DNA of 64,000 nucleotides from Vibrio proteolyticus NBRC 13287 (GCF_000467125.1 NZ_BATJ01000018.1:1-64000); one strand, 5' to 3'; positions 43,067-51,858 are shown, numbered from the stretch's first letter. Notes: a model not told the origin generated them from the letters alone. Numbers and translations are program-made.

Positions 43067-44554
43067 ATGGTACCTGTTGTTGCCCTGGTGGGGCGTCCGA
43101 ACGTGGGTAAGTCTACGTTGTTTAACCGATTGACTCGTACGCGCGACGCATTGGTAGCGGATTTCCCGGGCCTGACGCGTGACCGAAAATACGGTCAGGC
43201 AAAATTGGGTGAACATGAATTCATCGTAATCGATACCGGTGGTATTGATGGCAGTGAAGAAGGTGTGGAAACCAAAATGGCGGCGCAGTCGCTGGCGGCG
43301 ATTGATGAAGCTGACGTAGTGCTGTTCCTGGTGGATGGTCGTGCAGGCCTGACCGTTGCTGATGAAGCGATCGCTCAGCATCTGCGTAAAACTGAAAAGC
43401 TAAGCATGTTGGTGGTCAACAAAGTTGACGGTATTGATGCCGATGCGGCTAGTTCAGAGTTCTGGCAACTGGGCATGGACAACATGTACCAGATTGCGGC
43501 CGCGCATGGTCGTGGTGTTGGGGCGCTGATTGATCGCGCGCTAAATCCGTTCGCAGAACAACTGGCAGCGGAGAACCTGGGTGAGATCGAAGATCTGACT
43601 GGTTACAAAGACGAGCAGGAAGAGCAGCTTGATTACACGGAAGAAGAAGCGGAGCAAGAGTTCCAGCGTCTTCAGGAGCAGCCAATCAAACTGGCTATCA
43701 TCGGCCGTCCGAACGTTGGTAAATCGACGCTAACCAACCGTATTCTGGGTGAAGAGCGCGTGGTGGTGTATGACATGCCGGGTACAACGCGCGACTCGAT
43801 TTACATTCCAATGGAGCGTGACGGGCGTGAATACGTACTGATAGACACCGCAGGTGTACGTCGTCGTAAACGCATCAACGAAACGGTGGAAAAGTTTTCG
43901 GTGGTGAAAACCCTGAAAGCGATCGAAGACGCCAACGTGGTCTTGCTGGTTATCGATGCGCGTGAAAACATTTCTGATCAGGATCTCAGCTTGCTGGGTT
44001 TCGCCTTAAACGCAGGACGTTCTATTGTGTTGGCGGTCAACAAGTGGGATGGTCTGGACATGGACGTAAAAGAGCACGTGAAGAAAGAGCTCGATCGTCG
44101 TCTGGGATTTGTTGATTTTGCTCGCATTCACTTTATTTCTGCTTTGCATGGTACAGGTGTCGGCCATTTGTTCGAATCGGTGCAGGAAGCGTATAAGTCG
44201 GCAACCACCCGAGTGGGCACGTCCGTGCTGACGCGTATCATGAAGATGGCCACTGAAGATCACCAACCACCAATGGTTCGTGGTCGCCGCGTGAAGCTGA
44301 AATATGCCCACGCCGGGGGATACAACCCACCGATCGTCGTGATCCATGGTAACCTGGTGAACGAGCTGCCGGATTCGTATAAACGTTATCTGATGAACTA
44401 CTATCGTAAGTCGCTGGAAATCATGGGGACTCCAATCCGCATTCAGTTCCAGAGCAGCGAGAACCCGTTTGAAGGTAAGTCAGGTAAAATGACGTTGTCT
44501 CAGGAACGTAAGCGCAAACGCTTAATGAGTATGATGAAAAACCGTAAGAAATAA
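43067..44554 (+). CDS. der: Ribosome biogenesis GTPase Der (EngA)
   Basis: The protein has 495 residues with two tandem G domains. The first has GRPNVGKSTLFNRL near residue 8, the second GRPNVGKSTLTNRI near 216. Each has its G3 (DTGGI and DTAGV) and G4 (NKVD and NKWD) boxes. An acidic linker (DEQEEQLDYTEEEAEQEF) separates them, and a KH-like C-terminal domain ends in basic KRKRLMSMMKNRKK. Der is needed for 50S subunit assembly. ATG at 43067 follows AGAGGTTGTT. It has its own terminator. Confidence 0.98.
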   Translation: MVPVVALVGRPNVGKSTLFNRLTRTRDALVADFPGLTRDRKYGQAKLGEHEFIVIDTGGIDGSEEGVETKMAAQSLAAIDEADVVLFLVDGRAGLTVADEAIAQHLRKTEKLSMLVVNKVDGIDADAASSEFWQLGMDNMYQIAAAHGRGVGALIDRALNPFAEQLAAENLGEIEDLTGYKDEQEEQLDYTEEEAEQEFQRLQEQPIKLAIIGRPNVGKSTLTNRILGEERVVVYDMPGTTRDSIYIPMERDGREYVLIDTAGVRRRKRINETVEKFSVVKTLKAIEDANVVLLVIDARENISDQDLSLLGFALNAGRSIVLAVNKWDGLDMDVKEHVKKELDRRLGFVDFARIHFISALHGTGVGHLFESVQEAYKSATTRVGTSVLTRIMKMATEDHQPPMVRGRRVKLKYAHAGGYNPPIVVIHGNLVNELPDSYKRYLMNYYRKSLEIMGTPIRIQFQSSENPFEGKSGKMTLSQERKRKRLMSMMKNRKK

Positions 44555-44568
44555 CGGTTGACTGCGAT

Positions 44569-44600
44569 AAAAGCGCCTAGAGTTTCTCGGGCGCTTTTTT
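44569..44600 (+). terminator. Terminator of der
   Basis: AAAAGCGCC pairs with GGCGCTTTT, extended by an inner AGAG/CTC pairing, and ends in TTTTTT. Confidence 0.9.
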
Positions 44601-44631
44601 GTATCTGCCAGTTGTGAATAAGGATTTAGAC

Positions 44632-45513
44632 ATGAAAGTCACGCCGACCCGGGTCGTATTTTGTGAGGGCGTTACCACGCAAACTTCAATCATTCAGTTG
44701 GTTCAGCACCAGTCCGACATCTGCTCAATTGTCACGGCGTCGACACCATTTCATCCGGTCAGTCATATCTGGCCAGATCATCCCGCCGACCGTGGAACAT
44801 TGACCATCAACGGCCAGTTGTTTGATGTGGTGGATTGTCAGGTGGGCGCGATGGAATTGGCCACTGAAACCTTGTTTGTCGGTCAGGCGATTCCCGTCAA
44901 ACGTGATGCGCCTGGCTGGGCTTTCGTAGTGGTACATAATATCCGTACAGAAGATTACTCTGTGGAAAATGGATTGGAAGTCGAATTGTCTGTTGATGCA
45001 GAGTATCAACGTTCTTTGAGCCGTGGGCACTCTGCCGGGCACCTAGCGTCAATTGCTCTCAATAAAGTGTTGGCTGATGGTTATTGGCGGAAAGCGCCGG
45101 GGCGTCTTGACCCGATCGGCAATCATGATTTTAACAGCTATGCACAGGTGAGCAGTCAGGTGTCACCGGATAAATGCCTTGATCGCTATCGTTTGGGTAA
45201 GACATTACGCAAGCGTGGCCTCAATAGTGGCGACTTGCTGGAGCATTTAAGTGAAATTAATCATAAACTAAATCAACAGCTTAATTGTTGGTTGGCGTTG
45301 AAGTCGCCAGTCATCATGCGTTGCCAGGGGAAGACACTCACCGATTCGCGTTTCTGGCAGTGCGAGCTTGGTGAGGCACAACTGGCCGTGATGCCGTGTG
45401 GTGGAACGCATATCCGTTCGTTGGCTGAATTGCACCGTATTGAGGTGTGTCTGGTACAGACGGACGAGCAGCACATCGAAATGCACACCGATGTAACTCC
45501 GATATCGTTCTAA
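44632..45513 (+). CDS. AlaX-like alanyl-tRNA editing protein (metal-dependent hydrolase)
   Basis: The protein has 293 residues from the ATG at 44632, which has AAGGAT about seven bases upstream. It resembles the free-standing editing domain of alanyl-tRNA synthetase (AlaX), which removes serine or glycine wrongly attached to tRNA-Ala. The zinc motif is present as HSAGHL (HxxxH, about residue 140) and CGGTH (CxxxH, about 262). The N-terminal part is a small beta domain (HPADRGTLTINGQLFDV). Whether the substrate is Ser-tRNA-Ala cannot be read from the sequence. It is a single-gene transcript after the der terminator. Confidence 0.83.
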   Translation: MKVTPTRVVFCEGVTTQTSIIQLVQHQSDICSIVTASTPFHPVSHIWPDHPADRGTLTINGQLFDVVDCQVGAMELATETLFVGQAIPVKRDAPGWAFVVVHNIRTEDYSVENGLEVELSVDAEYQRSLSRGHSAGHLASIALNKVLADGYWRKAPGRLDPIGNHDFNSYAQVSSQVSPDKCLDRYRLGKTLRKRGLNSGDLLEHLSEINHKLNQQLNCWLALKSPVIMRCQGKTLTDSRFWQCELGEAQLAVMPCGGTHIRSLAELHRIEVCLVQTDEQHIEMHTDVTPISF

Positions 45514-45853
45514 TACGATCTTTTTATTAAATGCTGATTTTTGTGTTTGATTTAACTCCTTGCAATATAAAATGCCGCATTAAATCCATAAACAGCACAT
45601 GTAACTTATGCTTTCGGTGTGTGGTTATATAAAAGTTCTTTTAGGGGCAGATCGCTGATCAGATCGGAAAGAGCAGAAGATCGAAAAAGGATCTTCTTTC
45701 TGTTGGAGAATGTCGCCACAAGACGGATTGTTATCATCGCCTACAGAGCGAGACAACGGGAAGTGGATTCCGCTTTGGTTGTGACATTGATCAAAGAAGG
45801 AGAGGTGGGGTGTTCTGATAATGGGATCATCAACATCAAGACGGAAACCGAAC
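45514..45853 (+). other. Intergenic region with a cluster of GATC sites and a hairpin
   Basis: No convincing gene lies in these 340 bases. Five GATC (Dam methylation) sites fall within 44 bases (45650, 45657, 45662, 45679, 45690), with two more before 45835. The last two of the five are inside an 8-bp perfect stem, AGAAGATC with GATCTTCT, loop of seven, at 45675-45697. An open frame 45619-45888 crosses the region but overlaps the zinc-ribbon gene and has no ribosome site. Confidence 0.6.
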
Positions 45854-46078
45854 ATGAGTCACAATCTGTGTCCGACATGCCAAGATGAGCTGGAATGGGA
45901 TGGTCGTTACGTTTGCGGTCATTGCCAGACACATTTCCAAAAAGCAGTCTACTGCCCGGAGTGCGGTGCGAGTTTAGAAAAACTGCAGGCGTGCGGAGCC
46001 ACCAGTTACTTTTGCAATCAGTGCAATGAACTTAAGTCCAAATCGAAAGTTCAGATTGAGTTCATTCCCTGTGATTAA
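45854..46078 (+). CDS. yfgJ: Zinc-ribbon protein (YfgJ-like)
   Basis: The protein has 74 residues from the ATG at 45854. Four CxxC knuckles are spaced as in two zinc ribbons: CPTC and CGHC in the first, CPEC and CNQC in the second. The linking LQACGATSYFCNQC motif is the same as in E. coli YfgJ, which also lies beside der and xseA. It is a small cytoplasmic protein of unknown role. The stop codon overlaps that of xseA on the opposite strand. The upstream in-frame ATG at 45821 is less likely. Confidence 0.85.
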   Translation: MSHNLCPTCQDELEWDGRYVCGHCQTHFQKAVYCPECGASLEKLQACGATSYFCNQCNELKSKSKVQIEFIPCD

Positions 46079-47406
46079 AGAACGCGGGAACGCAACTCAC
46101 CGTCGGACAGACGGGTGATCAACACATCACCGCTGTTGACATCTGTGGCCTGAGTCAGCACTTTACCCTGCTGCGTCTGAGTGATCGAATAACCGCGTTT
46201 CAATGTCGCCAGCGGGCTGACCGTATCGAGCTTCTCTGCCGCCAGCGCCAGTTGATGGCGGTGGTTGATCAGGCTCCTTTGCATCGCATCCTGGAGCTTT
46301 TGCTCTACCCGTTGCAATGCTGAACGCTGCTCGGCCAGACGTCTGACTGGCGAGTTCAACTGCAAGCGGTAGTGTTTACGCTCAACAGATTGTTGACGTT
46401 GGGAGAGCATGCGCAGCATGGCATGCTCAAGCCGTACCGTCAGATCATCTAATTGTTGGGACTGACGCTGAAGGCGATGACTAGGATGTTGTTTATCCAA
46501 GCGGTGCTGGTAGGTCGTCAGCGCTCGAGATTGTTGGGTCAGGTAGTAACGCAGAGCGCTGGTGAGTTTTTGACGGCGAGCCTCATAAGCCTGACCTTTG
46601 TGGCTGTTGTCCCGGCTGACCAGTTCGGCGGCCGCGGAAGGGGTGGGCGCACGCATGTCAGCCACAAAATCTGCGATGGTCACATCGATTTCATGCCCGA
46701 CCGCGCTGATGACTGGGATCTGGCTGGCGGCGATGGTTCGTGCCACGATTTCATGGTTAAAGCACCACATATCTTCCAGAGAACCTCCACCTCGCCCTAC
46801 GATCAAAACATCACATTCATTGCGCGCATTTGCCCGGCCAATCGCCTGGGCAATTTGAATCGCGGCCTCTTCCCCTTGAACTAGGGTCGGATAGATCACG
46901 ACAGGCAATGAGGGATCCCGGCGTTTAAGCACATCAAGAATATCAAACAGCGCGGCACCGGTCTTTGAGGTGACAACTCCGACACATTTCGGATGCTCTG
47001 GTAGAGGACGTTTGTTGGTTTGGGCAAACAAACCTTCAGCGGCGAGCTTCATTTTTAGCTCGTCGAATTGCTGCTGAAGACGGCCATCACCTTCGGGCTG
47101 CATGGACTCGATGATCAACTGATAGTCACCACGTGGCTCATACAGGGATAAGCGGGCCTTGACCAAGACTTGTTGCCCTGATTGTGGCTTAAATGTCACA
47201 CGACGGTTATTTCCACGAAACATGGCGCATTTAACCTGAGCGCGGCTGTCTTTAAGAGTGAAATACCAGTGACCGGAAACCGGAGCGGTAAAATTTGAGA
47301 TCTCGCCAATCAGCCACACGATACCCATTTCGTTTTCGAGTAAAAGACGCACTTCGGCGTTCAGGCGAGAGACAGTGAAGATGTTTTGATTGGTCAGGGA
47401 AGACAC
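46075..47406 (-). CDS. xseA: Exodeoxyribonuclease VII large subunit XseA
   Basis: The protein has 443 residues from a GTG at 47406, chosen because it gives the family opening SSLTNQNIFTVSRLN; the frame is open 61 codons further, through the guaB promoter. An OB-fold domain (SGHWYFTLKDSRAQVKCAMF) and the catalytic domain (GVVTSKTGAALFDILDVLKR, DVLIVGRGGGSLEDMWCFN, ISAVGHEIDVTIADFVADMR) are followed by long coiled-coil helices rich in Gln/Arg and a C-terminal GYSITQTQQGKVL segment. With XseB it degrades single-stranded DNA. It is divergent from guaB. Confidence 0.96.
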   Translation of the reverse strand: MSSLTNQNIFTVSRLNAEVRLLLENEMGIVWLIGEISNFTAPVSGHWYFTLKDSRAQVKCAMFRGNNRRVTFKPQSGQQVLVKARLSLYEPRGDYQLIIESMQPEGDGRLQQQFDELKMKLAAEGLFAQTNKRPLPEHPKCVGVVTSKTGAALFDILDVLKRRDPSLPVVIYPTLVQGEEAAIQIAQAIGRANARNECDVLIVGRGGGSLEDMWCFNHEIVARTIAASQIPVISAVGHEIDVTIADFVADMRAPTPSAAAELVSRDNSHKGQAYEARRQKLTSALRYYLTQQSRALTTYQHRLDKQHPSHRLQRQSQQLDDLTVRLEHAMLRMLSQRQQSVERKHYRLQLNSPVRRLAEQRSALQRVEQKLQDAMQRSLINHRHQLALAAEKLDTVSPLATLKRGYSITQTQQGKVLTQATDVNSGDVLITRLSDGELRSRVL

Positions 47407-47494
47407 TACTAATCTCGAAGACGTGAGTATGGAAATTAGCGGCAATATAATACATAGCAAGGGGGTAATTGCAAATAAAAAATAAAAAAATGTG

Positions 47495-47523
47495 TGGTCA
47501 AGCGATTGCGTCCGGCGTATAAT
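47495..47523 (+). promoter_or_regulatory. guaB promoter with overlapping PurR operator
   Basis: TGGTCA (47495-47500), 17 bases, TATAAT (47518-47523) form a sigma-70 promoter. Overlapping the -35 and spacer, GGTCAAGCGATTGCGT (47496-47511) fits the PurR operator ANGCAANCGNTTNCNT at 9 of 11 fixed positions. Binding there would block RNA polymerase when purine corepressor is present. The transcript leader would be about 110 bases long. Confidence 0.75.
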
Positions 47524-47637
47524 CCGTCCGCAATATCTAATCCAAATACACTTTCCCGGCACCTCATCGGCCCGGCTGAAACGCTGCATCTGGATTGTTT
47601 GAATATTTTAAATCCTATCTATTGTGAGATATTGCAA

Positions 47638-49101
47638 ATGCTAAGAATTGCCAAAGAAGCGCTGACATTCGACGACGTACTGCTTGTGCCAGCACACTCC
47701 ACCGTTCTCCCAAATACCGCAGACCTTCGGACTCGGCTGACCAAGAACATCAGTCTCAACATCCCAATGATTTCCGCGTCCATGGATACCGTGACGGAAG
47801 CCCGTCTGGCTATCGCACTGGCACAAGAAGGCGGCATTGGCTTTATCCACAAAAACATGTCCATTGAGCAACAAGCAGCTGAAGTTCGTAAAGTAAAGAA
47901 ATTCGAAGCGGGTGTGGTTGTGGATCCTGTTACCGTGAATCCAGATGCGACTATTGCTGACGTTGTCGCACTGACAGAAAAGCACGGCTTCGCCGGTTTC
48001 CCTGTTGTGACTGAAAACAATGAACTTGTTGGCATCATCACAGGCCGTGATGTGCGTTTTGTGACCGACTTGTCCAAAAAAGTCTCTTCGGTTATGACTG
48101 CAAAAGAAAACCTGGCAGCGGTGAAAGAAGGTGCTACTCGCGCTGAAGTGCAAGAAAAAATGCACGAAGCACGTGTCGAAAAAGTTTTGGTTGTGAACGA
48201 CGAGTTCCAGTTGACCGGTATGATCACCGCAAAAGACTTCCACAAAGCTGAACGTAAACCGAATGCTTGTAAAGATGCACGTGGTCGTCTGCGTGTTGGC
48301 GCGGCCGTTGGTGCTGGTGCTGGTAACGAAGAGCGCGTCGCTGCTTTGGTTGAAGCTGGCATTGATGTCTTGCTGATCGACTCATCTCACGGTCACTCGG
48401 AAGGTGTCCTGAACCGAATCCGCGAAACTCGTGCGGCGTATCCGGAGCTGGATATCATCGGTGGTAACGTGGCGACTGGTGCGGGGGCTAAAGCCCTGAT
48501 CGAGGCGGGCGTCAGCGCAGTGAAAGTCGGTATCGGCCCGGGTTCCATCTGTACCACTCGTATTGTGACTGGTGTGGGCGTGCCTCAGGTGACGGCGATC
48601 GCGGATGCAGCAGAAGTGGCCAATGAATTCGGCATTCCAGTGATTGCTGATGGTGGCATCCGTTTCTCTGGTGACATCTGTAAAGCCATTGTGGCTGGTG
48701 CATCATGTGTCATGGTGGGCTCGATGTTCGCTGGTACGGAAGAAGCTCCGGGTGAAGTGATTCTTTACAACGGCCGTTCGTACAAAGCATACCGTGGTAT
48801 GGGCTCTCTGGGCGCCATGTCCCAAGGTTCTTCAGACCGTTACTTCCAGTCTGACAACGCTGCAGACAAGCTGGTTCCCGAAGGCATTGAAGGTCGTATC
48901 GCATACAAAGGCCGCCTGAAAGAGATCGTACACCAACAGATGGGTGGACTGCGCTCCAGCATGGGTCTGACGGGTTCTGCCACAATCGAAGACATGCGTA
49001 CCAAAGCTGAATTTGTTCGCATTTCCGGTGCAGGCATGAAAGAGTCGCACGTCCACGACGTTCAAATCACTAAGGAAGCGCCAAACTATCGTCTGGGTTA
49101 A
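47638..49101 (+). CDS. guaB: IMP dehydrogenase GuaB
   Basis: The protein has 487 residues from the ATG at 47638, which gives the canonical opening MLRIAKEALTFDDVLLVPAH; an upstream in-frame start at 47494 lies before the -10 and cannot be used. GuaB oxidises IMP to XMP with NAD. The TIM barrel is interrupted by two CBS domains (about 95-205; FAGFPVVTENNELVGIITGR, VLVVNDEFQLTGMITAKDF). The catalytic cysteine lies in GPGSICTTRIVTG and the flap in GRSYKAYRGMGSLGAM. guaA follows after 95 bases that hold a second PurR-like site and a hairpin. Confidence 0.98.
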   Translation: MLRIAKEALTFDDVLLVPAHSTVLPNTADLRTRLTKNISLNIPMISASMDTVTEARLAIALAQEGGIGFIHKNMSIEQQAAEVRKVKKFEAGVVVDPVTVNPDATIADVVALTEKHGFAGFPVVTENNELVGIITGRDVRFVTDLSKKVSSVMTAKENLAAVKEGATRAEVQEKMHEARVEKVLVVNDEFQLTGMITAKDFHKAERKPNACKDARGRLRVGAAVGAGAGNEERVAALVEAGIDVLLIDSSHGHSEGVLNRIRETRAAYPELDIIGGNVATGAGAKALIEAGVSAVKVGIGPGSICTTRIVTGVGVPQVTAIADAAEVANEFGIPVIADGGIRFSGDICKAIVAGASCVMVGSMFAGTEEAPGEVILYNGRSYKAYRGMGSLGAMSQGSSDRYFQSDNAADKLVPEGIEGRIAYKGRLKEIVHQQMGGLRSSMGLTGSATIEDMRTKAEFVRISGAGMKESHVHDVQITKEAPNYRLG

Positions 49102-49106
49102 GCTCG

Positions 49107-49122
49107 ACGAAAACGTTTGCTT
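49107..49122 (+). promoter_or_regulatory. Second PurR-like operator, between guaB and guaA
   Basis: ACGAAAACGTTTGCTT matches the PurR operator at 10 of 11 fixed positions (only the C at position 4 is lost). It begins six bases after the guaB stop and 90 bases before the guaA start. A role in a guaA-specific promoter or as a roadblock is possible. Confidence 0.55.
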
Positions 49123-49143
49123 TTTTCCTTGATGCATTATTAA

Positions 49144-49163
49144 GAGGCGAGTAAACTCGCCTC
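49144..49163 (+). repeat. Perfect 8-bp hairpin between guaB and guaA
   Basis: GAGGCGAG and CTCGCCTC enclose a TAAA tetraloop and are followed by GTTTCC. The T run is short, so it is a weak terminator, an attenuator or an RNA-processing site. It ends 33 bases before the guaA start. Confidence 0.7.
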
Positions 49164-49196
49164 GTTTCCACAACCTAGCTTAAAAGACTGCCCAAA

Positions 49197-50750
49197 ATGA
49201 CTAAAAACATTCATGACCAACGTATTCTGATCCTGGATTTCGGTTCTCAGTACACGCAGCTAGTTGCGCGCCGTGTTCGTGAGATCGGTGTTTACTGTGA
49301 ACTGTGGAGCTGGGACGTAGAAGAAGCGGATATTCGTGAATTCAACCCGGACGGCATCATTCTGTCTGGTGGCCCAGAGAGTGTGACAGAAGCCAATTCT
49401 CCGCGCGCTCCTCAATACGTATTTGACTCCGGTGTACCGGTATTGGGTGTATGTTACGGCATGCAGACCATGGCGGAACAACTGGGTGGCCGTGTTGCTG
49501 GCTCTAACGAACGTGAGTTCGGCTACGCACAGGTTAAAGTGTCGGCGGAATCATCGATTTTTAAAGATCTGGATGCACTCCAGGATGTTTGGATGAGCCA
49601 CGGCGACAAAGTGGTGGAGATCCCGGCAGACTTCGTCAAAGTGGGCGAGACGGACACCTGTCCATACGCGGCCATGGCCAACGAAGAGAAGAAATACTAC
49701 GGCGTTCAGTTCCACCCTGAAGTAACGCATACCAAGCAAGGTATGCAGATGCTGGAAAACTTCGTACTGGGCGTGTGTGGTTGTGAGCGCCTGTGGACAT
49801 CAGAGTCGATCATCGAAGATGCCGTCGCTCGTATTAAAGAGCAAGTGGGCGATGACGAAGTGATCCTAGGCCTTTCCGGTGGTGTGGATTCATCGGTGGT
49901 TGCGATGTTGGTTCACCGTGCAATCGGCGATAAGCTTACGTGTGTGTTCGTGGACAACGGCTTGCTGCGTCTAAACGAAGGTCAGCAAGTCATGGACATG
50001 TTTGGCGACAAGTTTGGTCTGAACATCATCAAAGTAGACGCAGAAGAGCGTTTCCTGGATGCTCTGAAAGGCAAGTCTGACCCAGAAGAAAAGCGTAAGA
50101 CCATCGGCCACGTGTTTGTCGACGTCTTCGATGAAGAGTCGAAGAAGCTGAAAAACGCGAAATGGCTCGCTCAGGGCACTATTTACCCAGACGTCATTGA
50201 ATCTGCGGCATCAAAAACTGGCAAAGCGCACGTGATCAAATCACACCACAACGTGGGCGGCCTGCCTGACGATATGGAAATGGGTCTGGTTGAGCCACTG
50301 CGTGAGCTGTTTAAAGACGAAGTGCGTAAGATTGGTCTGGAGCTGGGCCTTCCTTACAACATGCTTTACCGTCATCCATTCCCTGGTCCGGGTCTTGGTG
50401 TCCGTGTTCTTGGCGAAATCAAGAAAGAGTACTGTGACTTGCTACGTCGTGCAGATGCGATCTTCATTGAAGAGCTTCACGCAGCAGATCTGTATGACAA
50501 AGTCTCTCAGGCGTTCACGGTATTCTTACCCGTTCGCTCTGTAGGTGTGATGGGTGATGGCCGTAAATACGACTGGGTTGTATCGCTGCGTGCGGTTGAA
50601 ACCATCGACTTTATGACAGCACACTGGGCACACCTGCCATACGATTTCCTGGGCAAGGTATCGAACCGCATCATCAACGAAGTGGACGGTATCTCTCGCG
50701 TGGTTTACGATATTTCTGGTAAACCACCAGCGACCATCGAGTGGGAATAA
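49197..50750 (+). CDS. guaA: GMP synthase (glutamine-hydrolysing) GuaA
   Basis: The protein has 517 residues. A class I glutamine amidotransferase domain (1-200) has nucleophile cysteine in GVCYGMQTM and VQFHPEVTHT. An ATP pyrophosphatase domain follows with the P-loop LGLSGGVDSSVVAML, and a dimerisation domain (about 400-517; RHPFPGPGLGVRVLGEI) ends in KPPATIEWE. It converts XMP to GMP, finishing the step begun by GuaB. ATG at 49197 lies after GACTGCCCAAA with a weak ribosome site. A strong terminator closes the operon. Confidence 0.98.
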   Translation: MTKNIHDQRILILDFGSQYTQLVARRVREIGVYCELWSWDVEEADIREFNPDGIILSGGPESVTEANSPRAPQYVFDSGVPVLGVCYGMQTMAEQLGGRVAGSNEREFGYAQVKVSAESSIFKDLDALQDVWMSHGDKVVEIPADFVKVGETDTCPYAAMANEEKKYYGVQFHPEVTHTKQGMQMLENFVLGVCGCERLWTSESIIEDAVARIKEQVGDDEVILGLSGGVDSSVVAMLVHRAIGDKLTCVFVDNGLLRLNEGQQVMDMFGDKFGLNIIKVDAEERFLDALKGKSDPEEKRKTIGHVFVDVFDEESKKLKNAKWLAQGTIYPDVIESAASKTGKAHVIKSHHNVGGLPDDMEMGLVEPLRELFKDEVRKIGLELGLPYNMLYRHPFPGPGLGVRVLGEIKKEYCDLLRRADAIFIEELHAADLYDKVSQAFTVFLPVRSVGVMGDGRKYDWVVSLRAVETIDFMTAHWAHLPYDFLGKVSNRIINEVDGISRVVYDISGKPPATIEWE

Positions 50751-50797
50751 TGCTCCTTTAAGAAAGGTCTGGCATTAACAGGCACCAAATCATACTT

Positions 50798-50830
50798 AAG
50801 TCCGCGTAATTGCGGACTTTTTTTGTTTTT
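50798..50830 (+). terminator. Terminator of guaBA
   Basis: AAGTCCGC pairs with GCGGACTT around a five- to six-base loop and runs into seven T residues. Confidence 0.93.
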
Positions 50831-50867
50831 GGGTTAGTCATTTTTGGCAATGTCTGGCAACGCCAAG

Positions 50868-50891
50868 CACGGTTTGACCGTGGTCGTTTTT
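50868..50891. terminator. Possible weak terminator or inverted repeat near the LysR gene end
   Basis: CACGGT and ACCGTG enclose TTG and are followed by GTCGTTTTT on the plus strand. It lies between the guaBA terminator and the stop codon of the minus-strand LysR gene. Confidence 0.45.
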
Positions 50892-50937
50892 GAGGGACTA
50901 ATTTTGAGCCTAAAAACAGCAGATCGGAACATTGTTA

Positions 50938-51858
50938 TTAAGTTGTTGGGGAACTGAGAGGTTTACGCCCCCAATGTTGGGTAAGTGCGTCGCGCAGCAC
51001 CGTGAGTTTGGCCGCGCGTTGGCGTGATGGTGGGTATAGCAAATGAAACGGGTACGCCTGTGGGCAGAACTCCGTTAAGACTTCTTTCAGTTCACCTCGC
51101 GCCAGTTTGTCGCTCACCACGCAGCGCAGCACTTGTACGATGCCCAGCCCTTGAATTGCAGCGTCAACCAATGGATCGCCATGATCAAAGCGCACGTTAC
51201 CACTCAAATGGTGATACTCAGTGCTTTTGTCATCAATCCTAAATCGCCAGGGAACTGCTTTGATCTGACCGCGTGGTTTTACGTGCAAGCAATTAAACTG
51301 GCTAAGTTTTTCCGGATGCAAGGGGACACCTTGTTTGGCGAGGTATTCGGGCGAGGCAACGGTCACCCAGTCGGCGTCTTGCAATGCAAGCGCCACCAAG
51401 CGATCGTCGTCGATGGCACCAAATCGCAGCGCAGCATCATATCCTTCGTCAAAAACCTGAACCTTATGATCGGTGAGCGACAATTCAATGTCTAGAGCGG
51501 GGTATTGTTCAGTGAGGCTTTTGACTATGGGCATCATCAGCGATTGCCCCAATGCCGAAGGCGCACTCATTTTTAAGCAGCCAGCAGGGGTTGTCTGACT
51601 GGATTTGAGCTCGCTATGCGCTTCTTCAAACCCATAAATAAGTGGTTGAATGCGCGTCATAAACAGTTGCCCATCCTCCGTAACCCGGATGTTCCGGGTG
51701 CTGCGATGAATGAGTTTTGCTCCCACCTGAGATTCCAACCGGTTGATTGCTTTGGAAATACCCGGCTGAGTTAAACCCAAAAGGTGGGCGGCTTGGGTAA
51801 AACTGCCCAGCTCGACCACTTTGACAAAGCAACGTGCAGCGTTTAAATCTAAATCCAT
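50938..51858 (-). CDS. LysR family transcriptional regulator
   Basis: The protein has 306 residues. The N-terminal winged helix reads LNAARCFVKVVELGSFTQAA with the recognition region GLTQPGISKAINRLESQVGA. The effector domain (about 90-295) has AGCLKMSAPSALGQSLMMPI and follows the CrgA-like branch. It is divergent from the MFS exporter gene across about 95 bases holding a CTTAT-TTC-ATAAG inverted repeat (51902-51914). It probably controls that exporter and itself. The inducer is unknown. Confidence 0.9.
   Translation of the reverse strand: MDLDLNAARCFVKVVELGSFTQAAHLLGLTQPGISKAINRLESQVGAKLIHRSTRNIRVTEDGQLFMTRIQPLIYGFEEAHSELKSSQTTPAGCLKMSAPSALGQSLMMPIVKSLTEQYPALDIELSLTDHKVQVFDEGYDAALRFGAIDDDRLVALALQDADWVTVASPEYLAKQGVPLHPEKLSQFNCLHVKPRGQIKAVPWRFRIDDKSTEYHHLSGNVRFDHGDPLVDAAIQGLGIVQVLRCVVSDKLARGELKEVLTEFCPQAYPFHLLYPPSRQRAAKLTVLRDALTQHWGRKPLSSPTT

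Noticed and set aside
45661..45674. Sequence close to a common sequencing adapter (AGATCGGAAAGAGC)
   Set aside because: It differs by an inserted A from the adapter AGATCGGAAGAGC and continues into sequence unlike the adapter; taken as chance.
45619..45888. 89-codon open frame upstream of yfgJ
   Set aside because: No ribosome site, overlaps the zinc-ribbon gene in another frame, basic low-complexity-like start; the zinc-ribbon gene explains the coding signal.
47619..48362. 247-codon open frame antisense to guaB
   Set aside because: Shadow of a strongly conserved gene; Ser/Thr/Ala-rich reverse-complement composition.
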